Source: an uncultured Rhodanobacter sp. | GTDB lineage: Bacteria > Pseudomonadota > Gammaproteobacteria > Xanthomonadales > Rhodanobacteraceae | Reading direction: 5' to 3' | Assembly (NCBI GenBank): GCA_937906285.1 | Contig: CALCWL010000115.1 | Coordinates: 1-8,272, forward strand | DNA: 8,272 bases | Shown here: piece after piece, positions 1 to 7,200 of the stretch | Numbering within the stretch: the first letter of the stretch is position 1 | Layout: each line of letters begins with the position of its first letter | The notes under the pieces: model-generated | The model's database searches: none | What the model was told of the DNA's origin: nothing | The model's input: only the letters and a program-made list of their open reading frames with translations | Translations under genes and position numbers: made by a program

Positions 1-891
1 ACGCTGGACGACCTGGCGCGCCGGCTGCCGCGCGGCACGCTGGAGCACGTGGTCGCGTTCGGCAGCCACGACGGCGTGATGCCGGCACCTGCGCTGCAAC
101 CCTCGTCGACGTATGCCGGCGGACCGATGCGGCTGCTGCCGATCAGCCTGCTGGTCCATCCGGAGGCCGCCGACGAACTCGCCACCCAGCTGGAGATCCA
201 GCTGGTCGGCCGCGGCGAGGCCGGCACCTCCACCGCCGACTGGCTGATGCGCACGCTGGGCATCCGCCTCGAACACCTGCGCTACCTCAGCCGCAACGAT
301 CTGCTCGCGCTGACCTGCGTGCAGTACGAGCACGCCAACCTGGCGCCGCTGTGGTCGCTGCTGGAAGCGGCCCTGCTCACCCCGCGGCAGCCCGAGACCA
401 CGATGAGCGCGCGCGGGCTGGCGCTGCGCTACGCCGACGGCACCGTGTGGGCGCAGCCGCCGGCGCAGTGGCTGGCCGCGCAGCGCACCGACGCGGCGCA
501 GCGCGCGCACGATTTCGCCGGCATCGTGTTCGAGCTGCGCCAGTACGCCGCGCTGCTGGAAGCGCACCAGTTGCCGCTGCGTCTGCAGTCGGAGCAGGCG
601 GTCGATGCCGGCGCGGGCTACCTGCTGGAACAACTCGCCGAGGCGCCGGCCTCCGCGCCCGCGCCGCGCCTGTTCGCGCACGAGGCGCCGGGGCTGGGCG
701 TGGTGGCGGTCAGCGTGGCGCAACCGCAGCCCGGCGCCGCGCCGCGGATGCTGGCGCACGGTTACCCGCTGCAGCCGCAAGCCCTGGGCCCGCTGTTGCA
801 GCAGCTCGCCGCGCAATACGGTACCGCCGCCGAACTCGACACCCGCGGCAAGGTGGTGCTGGATGCGGCCGGCGCACTCGGTGCGCCCTGA
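1..891 (+). CDS. Uncharacterised protein, 5'-truncated by window edge
   Basis: The reading frame is open from the first base to a TGA stop at 889-891, so 296 residues are visible and the true start probably lies upstream. GTG at 49 and ATG at 79 and 127 are in frame but have no convincing ribosome binding site. I do not recognise a family. The visible part looks like a soluble, mixed alpha/beta protein without signal peptide or membrane segment. It has a hydrophobic stretch at about residues 43-53 (MRLLPISLLV), a charged middle containing WLMRTLGIRLEHLRYL and an aromatic/Cys patch (LTCVQYEHANLAPLW), then an Ala/Pro-rich linker near residues 212-222, followed by a short compact tail. GC-rich third positions and a continuous frame support real coding. 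No catalytic signature is evident. The next gene lies 128 nt downstream, so co-transcription is possible but not shown. Confidence 0.75.
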   Translation, partial: TLDDLARRLPRGTLEHVVAFGSHDGVMPAPALQPSSTYAGGPMRLLPISLLVHPEAADELATQLEIQLVGRGEAGTSTADWLMRTLGIRLEHLRYLSRNDLLALTCVQYEHANLAPLWSLLEAALLTPRQPETTMSARGLALRYADGTVWAQPPAQWLAAQRTDAAQRAHDFAGIVFELRQYAALLEAHQLPLRLQSEQAVDAGAGYLLEQLAEAPASAPAPRLFAHEAPGLGVVAVSVAQPQPGAAPRMLAHGYPLQPQALGPLLQQLAAQYGTAAELDTRGKVVLDAAGALGAP

Positions 892-1019
892 GCGGATGGC
901 AGGCGGGAACCGGCCGACCCCGACATTTTCCTGGCCGGCGACAGTTGTGCGGCGGCGAACGGTCGGCGCATGATGGCGTGGCGCTGATCAGGGGGCGCGC
1001 TCCATCTGACGGAAACACC

Positions 1020-3494
1020 ATGCGGCCGCCGAAGCAAGCCGAGGGAGTACCGACAGCGACGGGGGGATCGCAGGGGCCGCAATGGTTGTGGCATGGCGCC
1101 CCCGTGCTGCTCACCTGGCTCGATCTCGACCAGCGCCTGGGCCACGTCAACGACACCCACCGTCGCTGGCTCGGCATCGACCCCGCGCAGTTGGTCGGCA
1201 AGCGCCTGGTCGAGGTGGTCGGCCAGGCCAACTACGAGCGTTCGCGCGCGGCGCTGGAGCAGGCCTACGCGGGCCATCCTTCCAGCTACGAGGGCGAGTT
1301 GTTCAACGGTCGCGAGCGGCGCTACGCGCACGGCAACTTCGCGCCCGATTTCGATGAAGACGGCCGCGTGCGCGGCGTGTTTACCGCCCTGGTCGACATC
1401 ACCGAGCGGCACGAACTGGAGCTGCGCCTGCACGAAAGCGAGCGGCGCTTCTTCAGCGCCTTCCAGCATGCCGCGATCGGCATGGCGCTGACCGGCCCGG
1501 GCGGGCGTTTCCTGCGCGTCAACGCCGCGGTATGCCACATGCTCGGTTACACCGAGGAGGAACTGCTCGGGCTCGGCGTGGCCGACGTCACCCACCCGGA
1601 CGACATGGCCGCCGATGCCGAACAGATGCTGCAGCTGCTCTCCGGCCAGCGCGAAAACTACCAGCTGGAAAAACGCAACCTGCACAAGGACGGCCACGTG
1701 GTGCACCTGCAACTGGCCGTGTCGCTGGTGCGCGACGAGGAGGGCGCGCCGCTGTACTTCGTGTCGCAGGCGCAGGACATCAGCCAGCGCAAGGCATTCG
1801 AGGATGCGCTGCAGCGCGAGCGCGAGCTGGCCGAGGTGACCCTGCGCTCGATCGGCGACGCGGTCATCATCACCGACCCGCAGTCGCGCATCCGCTCGCT
1901 CAACCCGATCGCCGAGGCAATGACCGGCTGGCGCAGCGCCGAGGCGCAGGGCTTGCCGGTGGAAGCGGTGTTCCAGCTGTTCGACGCCGTCGACGGCCGG
2001 CCGGTGGCCAACCCGCTGCGCACCGCGATCGACAACAACACCATCGCCGACCTGGCCGGCCGCACCCTGTTGCGCCATCGGCACGGCTTCGACACGCCGG
2101 TGGAGGATTCCTCCGCGCCGATCCACGACCACGCCGGCAACGTGGTCGGCGGCGTGCTGGTATTCCATGACGTCAGCGAAACGCGCGCCTTCGCGCTCAA
2201 GCTGGTGCACCTGACCCAGCACGACACGCTCACCGGCCTGCCCAACCGCAGCCAGTTGCAGGATCACCTGACCCAGGCGCTGGCCAACGCGCGGCGCCGG
2301 CAGCAGCGCGTGGCGCTGCTGTACATCGACATCCACCAGTTCAAGCAGATCAACGACCAGCACGGCCAGGCCACCGGCGACAGCGTGCTGCGCGCGTTCG
2401 TGGCGCAGCTGCAACGCAGCCTGCCCGCCGAGGCACAACTGGTTCGCTACGGCGGCGACGAGTTCGTGGTGGTGCTCTCCGCGCTCGACAGCACCAGCGA
2501 GGCGGCCAGCCTTGCCCGCGCCCTGATCGACCAGGGCGAGCAGACCCGGGTGGACGGCCTGCATGCGCTGGGGCTGCATCTGGGCATCGGCATCAGCGTC
2601 TATCCCGACGATGCGCTGGATCCGGAAACCCTGCTGCAGCACGCCGAGACCGCGCTGGTCGCGCTGCGCAGCCAGGGCGTGCACGGCTGCCGCTTCTTCA
2701 CCGCCTCGATGGACGAGCGCGCGCGCGCCCGCCGCAGCATCGAGTCGGCGCTGCGCCAGGCCTTGCCGCGCGGCCAGCTGAGTCTGCACTACCAGCCGCG
2801 CATCGCGGCCTCCAGCGGGCAGATCGTGGGTGCCGAGGCCCTGCTGCGCTGGCACGTGCGCGGACGCGAGCTGTACAAGCCCGACCAGTTCATTCCGGTC
2901 GCCGAGGACACCGGCCTGATCCTGCCGATCGGCACCTGGGTGCTGCGCCAGGCGTGCCGGCAGGCGCGCGCGTGGCAGCAGCAGGGCCACCGCATCCCGG
3001 TCTCGGTCAACGTCTCGCCGGTGCAGTTCCAGCACGTCGATTTTCCCGACTGGCTGGACGACGCGCTGGCCGCCAGCGGACTGGACCCCGGCCTGCTCGA
3101 ACTGGAACTGACCGAGCGCATGATGATGTCCGGCGGCGACGTCACCGGCAGTGTGCTGCAGCGCATCCGCCAGCGTGGCGTGCGCCTGTCGCTGGACGAC
3201 TTCGGCACCGGCTATTGCAGCCTGTCCTACCTCAAGCACTTCCCGATCGACACGCTGAAGATCGACCGCGTGTTCGTGCGCGACGTGATCGGCGACGCCG
3301 ACACCGCCACCATCACCAGCGCGATCATCGCCATGGCCCAGCGACTGGACAAGCTGGTGGTTGCCGAAGGGGTGGAGACCGATGCGCAAGCGGTGTTCCT
3401 GCGCCAGGCCGGATGCGCCGAACTGCAGGGCTTCCTGTTTGCCGCGGCGCTGCCGGCGGACGCATTCGAGAAGCTGCTGGCCCAGCCGCTGTAG
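1020..3494 (+). CDS. PAS-PAS-PAS-GGDEF-EAL cyclic di-GMP turnover protein
   Basis: This 824-residue protein is predicted to be cytoplasmic, with no signal peptide or membrane segment. Domains in order are PAS1 (about 28-130, PAS_4-like, ending in VDITER), PAS2 (about 141-258, with THPDD and the QDISQRK end), PAS3 (about 271-395, SIGDAVIITD), GGDEF (about 397-555) and EAL (about 570-820). The GGDEF domain keeps HDTLTGLPNR (401-410), metal-binding D437, N445, D454 and an intact GGDEF (478-482). The usual RxxD inhibitory site before it is missing (PAEA, 469-472). The EAL domain keeps E606 in EALLRW, N664, E699, the DDFGTGY loop (726-732), K747, D749, E783, E786 and Q803, so phosphodiesterase activity is expected. 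It is known that such hybrids can do either or both reactions (2 GTP to c-di-GMP, and c-di-GMP to pGpG); which dominates here cannot be read from sequence. The ATG at 1020 fits because PAS1 begins soon after it and a GACGGAA sequence lies at 1008-1014. The frame is open further upstream, but that part is antisense-like shadow of the previous gene. Confidence 0.95.
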   Translation: MRPPKQAEGVPTATGGSQGPQWLWHGAPVLLTWLDLDQRLGHVNDTHRRWLGIDPAQLVGKRLVEVVGQANYERSRAALEQAYAGHPSSYEGELFNGRERRYAHGNFAPDFDEDGRVRGVFTALVDITERHELELRLHESERRFFSAFQHAAIGMALTGPGGRFLRVNAAVCHMLGYTEEELLGLGVADVTHPDDMAADAEQMLQLLSGQRENYQLEKRNLHKDGHVVHLQLAVSLVRDEEGAPLYFVSQAQDISQRKAFEDALQRERELAEVTLRSIGDAVIITDPQSRIRSLNPIAEAMTGWRSAEAQGLPVEAVFQLFDAVDGRPVANPLRTAIDNNTIADLAGRTLLRHRHGFDTPVEDSSAPIHDHAGNVVGGVLVFHDVSETRAFALKLVHLTQHDTLTGLPNRSQLQDHLTQALANARRRQQRVALLYIDIHQFKQINDQHGQATGDSVLRAFVAQLQRSLPAEAQLVRYGGDEFVVVLSALDSTSEAASLARALIDQGEQTRVDGLHALGLHLGIGISVYPDDALDPETLLQHAETALVALRSQGVHGCRFFTASMDERARARRSIESALRQALPRGQLSLHYQPRIAASSGQIVGAEALLRWHVRGRELYKPDQFIPVAEDTGLILPIGTWVLRQACRQARAWQQQGHRIPVSVNVSPVQFQHVDFPDWLDDALAASGLDPGLLELELTERMMMSGGDVTGSVLQRIRQRGVRLSLDDFGTGYCSLSYLKHFPIDTLKIDRVFVRDVIGDADTATITSAIIAMAQRLDKLVVAEGVETDAQAVFLRQAGCAELQGFLFAAALPADAFEKLLAQPL

Positions 3495-3500
3495 GGCCGG
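3488..3500 (+). repeat. Degenerate GTAG motif at the GGDEF-EAL stop codon
   Basis: The 13 bases GCTGTAGGGCCGG match 12 of 13 bases of the arm at 3567-3579 that begins the first REP element. Its TAG (3492-3494) is the stop codon of the GGDEF-EAL gene. No second stem half follows, so this may be a decayed REP, a half-element, or coincidence. Confidence 0.35.
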
Positions 3501-3569
3501 CTTGCACGCACGCGATGCTCTTGGTTGGCATGACGAAATCTCACACAGGGTGCGCTCCTCCATGGCGCT

Positions 3570-3590
3570 GTAGGGCGGGCAACGCCCGTC
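3570..3590 (+). repeat. GTAG-type REP palindrome, first copy
   Basis: A GTAG tetranucleotide (3570-3573) is followed directly by a 17-nt hairpin: GGCGGGC (3574-3580), loop AAC, GCCCGTC (3584-3590), which is seven pairs including one G-T. A GTAG foot plus a short GC-rich hairpin is the hallmark of REP elements mobilised by RAYT (REP-associated tyrosine) transposases, including the SMAG elements of Stenotrophomonas. No transposase is in the window. Confidence 0.75.
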
Positions 3591-3616
3591 GACCGGCCGT
3601 TCTGCCCTGCGACCAT

Positions 3617-3637
3617 GGCGGGCCTTACCCGCCCTAC
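3617..3637 (-). repeat. GTAG-type REP palindrome, second copy, inverted
   Basis: Read on the minus strand, GTAG is followed by GGCGGGT, loop AAG, GCCCGCC, with the same 17-nt hairpin geometry as the first copy. Over 24 bases starting at GCTG, the two copies differ at only three positions, and the differences sit in the loop or leave the stem pairable. The TAG of its GTAG foot (3634-3636) is the stop codon of the acetyltransferase gene, and a second in-frame stop TAA (3625-3627) lies inside the hairpin. Confidence 0.75.
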
Positions 3638-4083
3638 AGCATCGCCTCGTACATGAAGTAGTGGCAGCGCTGCATGCCGAGGCCTTCGTAGGTGGCCTGG
3701 GCGCGCGCGTTCTCCGTCTCCACGTACAGGCGCAGGCCCACCGCGCCGGCGGCCGCGGCGCGTTCGGCGACGGCCGCATGCAGCGCGCGGAACACGCCGC
3801 CGCGGCGCGCGGCGGGCACCACGTACACGCTCTGGATCCACCAGAAATCGCCGCAGCGCCAGTCGCTCCACTCGTAGGTGACCAGCAGGCCGCCCACCGC
3901 CGTGCCGTCGACCTCGGCAACCAGGTAGAAGCCGCGCCCAGGTTGCTCGAACACCGCGCTGACGCCACGGCGCAGGCGTTCGGGATCGAGCCGCTTGCGC
4001 TCGGTCTCCCACGCCATCGCCACGTTCCAGGCCGCCAGGTCGGCGACATCGGCGGGGCGGGCGGTGCGGATCTGCACGGTCAT
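3634..4083 (-). CDS. GNAT-family N-acetyltransferase
   Basis: This complete protein of 149 residues is the usual length for a single GNAT domain, which transfers an acetyl group from acetyl-CoA to an amine. The opening IRTARPADVADLAAW is typical of RimI-like GNAT proteins. The central beta strands (GFYLVAEVDGTAVGGLLVTY, 51-70) lead to motif A: strand WWIQSVYVVP (81-90) and the CoA pyrophosphate loop RRGGVF (93-98), where F98 replaces the common Gly/Ala. The C-terminal part VETENARAQATYEGLGM (121-137) is the classic N-x-x-A-x-x-x-Y-x-x-x-G helix, with Y132 in the place of the usual general-acid Tyr. The substrate cannot be predicted. The ATG start is supported by GGAGA at 4090-4094, six bases upstream. 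The stop codon is part of a REP element. The gene is convergent to the GGDEF-EAL gene and divergent from the glucan synthase gene. Confidence 0.92.
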   Translation of the reverse strand: MTVQIRTARPADVADLAAWNVAMAWETERKRLDPERLRRGVSAVFEQPGRGFYLVAEVDGTAVGGLLVTYEWSDWRCGDFWWIQSVYVVPAARRGGVFRALHAAVAERAAAAGAVGLRLYVETENARAQATYEGLGMQRCHYFMYEAML

Positions 4084-4089
4084 GGCGGG

Positions 4090-4094
4090 TCTCC
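4090..4094 (-). promoter_or_regulatory. Ribosome binding site of the acetyltransferase gene
   Basis: GGAGA on the minus strand lies six bases before the ATG at 4083-4081 and supports that start. No clear -35/-10 pair was found upstream; TACGAT near 4110-4115 (minus strand) is a weak -10 candidate without a good -35. Confidence 0.6.
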
Positions 4095-4152
4095 GGCGGC
4101 GGGACGGACGATCGTAGCGCGCATACCCTTCACATGGAGGCGAGTACCGTCA

Positions 4153-4175
4153 CGGCACAGCCGCTGGCTGTGCCG
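4153..4175. repeat. Perfect 10-bp inverted repeat ahead of the glucan synthase gene
   Basis: CGGCACAGCC (4153-4162) and GGCTGTGCCG (4166-4175) are exact complements separated by GCT. The site lies in the divergent intergenic region, 93 nt before the chosen glucan synthase start and 70 nt before the acetyltransferase start. It could be a protein-binding operator or an RNA hairpin in the leader. No T-run follows, so it is not a simple terminator. Confidence 0.6.
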
Positions 4176-4254
4176 GCGGCGCCCGGCTCCGTTGCCTGCC
4201 GCGACCACCGTGCCGCGCGGAAGCACCGTCTCCGCTTTTTCGTTTTGCCCTGGC

Positions 4255-4260
4255 AAGGAG
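4255..4260 (+). promoter_or_regulatory. Ribosome binding site that sets the glucan synthase start
   Basis: AAGGAG is a near-perfect Shine-Dalgarno sequence. It stands eight bases before TTG 4269 and only two bases before TTG 4263, so TTG 4269 is preferred. The in-frame ATG at 4134 has no such sequence before it. The first two bases overlap a small inverted repeat, TTGCC (4245-4249) and GGCAA (4252-4256). Confidence 0.65.
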
Positions 4261-4268
4261 CTTTGCGC

Positions 4269-7200
4269 TTGAACATCGGCAGCGTCCTGGATCGGCTCAA
4301 GCTGCGCCGGCTGCAGGCGTTCCGCCGCCGCCGCGTGGCCGCCCGCACGCGACCGGAGCAGGAGCCGGCGCTGCGCGCGGAGCTGTTCAATGCCGAGCAG
4401 ATGGAACAGCACGGCCGCGAGCTGGCTGGCCAGCACCGCCTGCGCGAACGCTCCAGCATGGATCTGCTGCTCGGCCGGCTGGCCGACAACGAGGCGGTCA
4501 TCACCCACAGCTGCGAGCGGCTGACCCAGGCGACCCGGCGCAAGCGCCGGATCACGCCGGCGGCCGAATGGCTGCTGGACAACTTCTACCTGATCGAGGA
4601 GCAGATCCGCATCGCCCGCCGGCACCTGCCCAAGGGCTACAGCCGCGAATTGCCGCGGCTGGACAACGGCGCCTCGGCCGGCCTGCCGCGGGTCTATGAC
4701 ATCGCGCTGGAGATCATCGCGCACGGCGACGGCCGCATCGACACTGCCGGCCTGCACCGTTTCATCCACGCCTACCAGGAAGTGACTCCGTTGCGACTGG
4801 GCGAGCTGTGGGCGATCCCGATCATGCTGCGGCTGGCGCTGATCGAGAACCTGCGCCGCGTGGCCGCGCGGGTGATGGCCGACTGGCGCCACCGCGGCCA
4901 GGCCGCGCGCTGGGCCGACGCGATGACCGCCACCGCCGAGCGCGCACCCAACTCGGTGGTGCTGGTGGTCGCCGACATGGCGCGCTCCGACCCGCCGATG
5001 AACGGCCCGTTCGTGGCCGAGATGGCGCGCCGGTTGCAGGGCCAGAGCCCTGCGCTGGCGCTGCCGCTGAGCTGGATCGAGCAGCGCCTGTCCGAATCCG
5101 GCCAGAGCATCGAGCACCTGGTGCAGCGCGAGGCGCAGCAGCAGGCCGCGGCACAAGTGAGCGTGAGCAACAGCATCGGCAGCCTGCGCCTGCTGTCGGC
5201 GGTCGACTGGCGCGATTTCGTCGAGCGCGTGAGCCTGGTCGAGCAGCAGCTGCGCGAGGACCCGGCCGGCGTCTACGCGGAGATGAACTTCGCCACCCGC
5301 GACCGCTACCGCCACGTGGTGGAGCGGCTGGCGCGCCAGCATCGGCTGGACGAGGTGCGCGTGGCCGCCGCCACGGTGGAACTGTGCCGCGTCGCGCCGC
5401 CGACCGAGCCGGCGCCGGCGCTGCCGCGGCATGTCGGCTGGTATCTGATCGACCGCGGCCGGCCGCAACTGGAGCGGCAACTGGGCGTGCGCCCGCACTT
5501 CGGCGAGTGGCTGCGCCGCCACTTCGACCGCGCGCCGGTGTCGATCTACCTCGGCCTGCTGGTGGTACTGAGCGCGGCTTTCGCCGAGCCGCTGATCGTG
5601 GCCGCGGCCGAAGACGAGCTGGCGGCCGGCTGGCTGCTGGCGATCGGCGTGATGGCGCTGCTGCTGGCCAGCCAGCTCGGTTCCAGCCTGCTCAACTGGA
5701 TGGCCACGCTGGCGATCGCGCCGCAGCCGCTGCCGCGCATGAACTACGTCCACGGCATCCCGGCCAGCGCGCGCACCCTGGTGGCGGTGCCGTGCATCCT
5801 GGCCAGCGTCGGCGACGTGGAGGAGCTGGTCGAGGCGCTGGAGGTGCGCTTCCTCGGCAACCGCGACGAGAACCTGCATTTCGCCCTGCTCACCGACTTC
5901 GCCGACGCCGACCGCGAAACCCTGCCTGGCGACGAGGTCCTGCTGCGGCTCGCGCAGCGGCGCATCGAGGGGCTCAACGAGCGCTACGCCAGCGTCGAGT
6001 CGGATCGCTTTTTCCTGTTTCACCGTCCGCGCCGCTGGAACGCCGGCGAACAGTGCTGGATGGGCCACGAGCGCAAGCGCGGCAAGCTGGCCGACCTCAA
6101 CGCGCTGCTGCGCGGCAACGGCCACGGCCGCTTCCTGCGCATCGTCGGCGACATCGACGCGCTCGGCCCGGTGCAGTACGTGATCACCCTGGACGCCGAC
6201 ACCGAGCTGCCGCGCGACGCCGCGCAGGCCTTCGTCGGCAGCATCGACCATCCGCTCAACCGCGCCGTGTACGACCCGGTGCGCCGCCGCGTGGTCAGCG
6301 GCTACGCGATCCTGCAGCCGCGCGTGGGGATCAGCCTGCCCAGCACCGCGCGCTCGCGCTACGCGCAGCTGTACGGCAGCGATGCCGGCATCGACCCGTA
6401 CACGCAGATGGTTTCGGACGTCTATCAGGACGTGTTCGGCGAGGGCTCGTTCATCGGCAAGGGCATTTACGCGATCGACGCGTTCGAGCGCACGCTGGAT
6501 GGCCGCTTTCCGGAAAACCGCATCCTCAGCCACGACCTGGTCGAGGGTTGCCACGCACGCTCGGGCCTGCTCAGCGACGTGCAGCTGTTCGAGGAATACC
6601 CGGCCCGCTACGGTGCCGACGTGCGCCGACGGCATCGCTGGATTCGCGGCGACTGGCAGCTGCTGCCGTGGCTGTTGCCGTGGGCGCCGACCGCGAAGGA
6701 CGGCTGGCGCCGCAACGCGCTGACCGCGTTGTCGCGCTGGAAGATCCTCGACAACCTGCGCCGCAGCCTGGTGCCGCCGGCGGTGCTCGGCCTGCTGGCG
6801 TGCGGCTGGCTGCTGCTCTCGCCGGTGCTGTCGTGGACGCTCGCGGTGCTGGCGATGGTGCTGGTGCCGCCGCTGCTGTCGGCGCTGCTGGAGCTGGTGC
6901 AGAAGCCCAAGGACGTGCAGCTGGACCAGCACCTGCGCGCCGGCTTCGCCGACGGCGTGCAGCACCTGGAGCGGATGGCGCTGGGCCTGGCCTGGCTGCC
7001 GCACGAGGCGTTCTACCACCTCGACGCGATCGTGCGCACGCTGTGGCGGATCACGGTCAGTCACCGCCACCTGTTGCAGTGGCGCACCTCCAGCGAGGTG
7101 GCCCGGCGCAGCAGCAACGCGCCCGGCGCGGTGTGGCGGCAGATGTGGATCGGACCGGCGCTGGCCGTCGGGTTGGCCGTGGCGCTGGCGCTGCAGCGGC

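Larger units (their letters stand above)
3567..3640. terminator. Inverted REP pair, possible bidirectional terminator
   Basis: The outer arms GCTGTAGGGCGGG (3567-3579) and its exact complement (3628-3640) form a 13-bp perfect inverted repeat with a 48-nt interior, in the gap between two convergent genes. Transcripts from either side could fold into one long stem or two small hairpins. There is no T-run, so a classic intrinsic terminator is not seen; a role in 3'-end formation or mRNA stability is inferred from the position and from known behaviour of REP pairs. Confidence 0.45.

Noticed and set aside
910..938. Inverted CCGGCC/GGCCGG pair after the first gene as a terminator
   Set aside because: The six-base arms are themselves palindromic, the loop is 17 nt and no T-run follows. 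Such matches are common by chance in GC-rich DNA.
351..1019. Extending the GGDEF-EAL gene upstream to the first in-frame ATG at 351
   Set aside because: The extension overlaps the preceding gene in another frame and reads as Arg/Ala-rich shadow sequence; PAS1 starts shortly after the ATG at 1020.
762..4049. A 1095-residue open frame on the minus strand opposite the GGDEF-EAL gene
   Set aside because: It crosses three real genes and their gaps, and its composition is that of an antisense shadow.
4084..4268. Sigma-70 promoters in the divergent intergenic region
   Set aside because: Only partial -10 matches without properly spaced -35 boxes were found on either strand, so no promoter could be placed with confidence.
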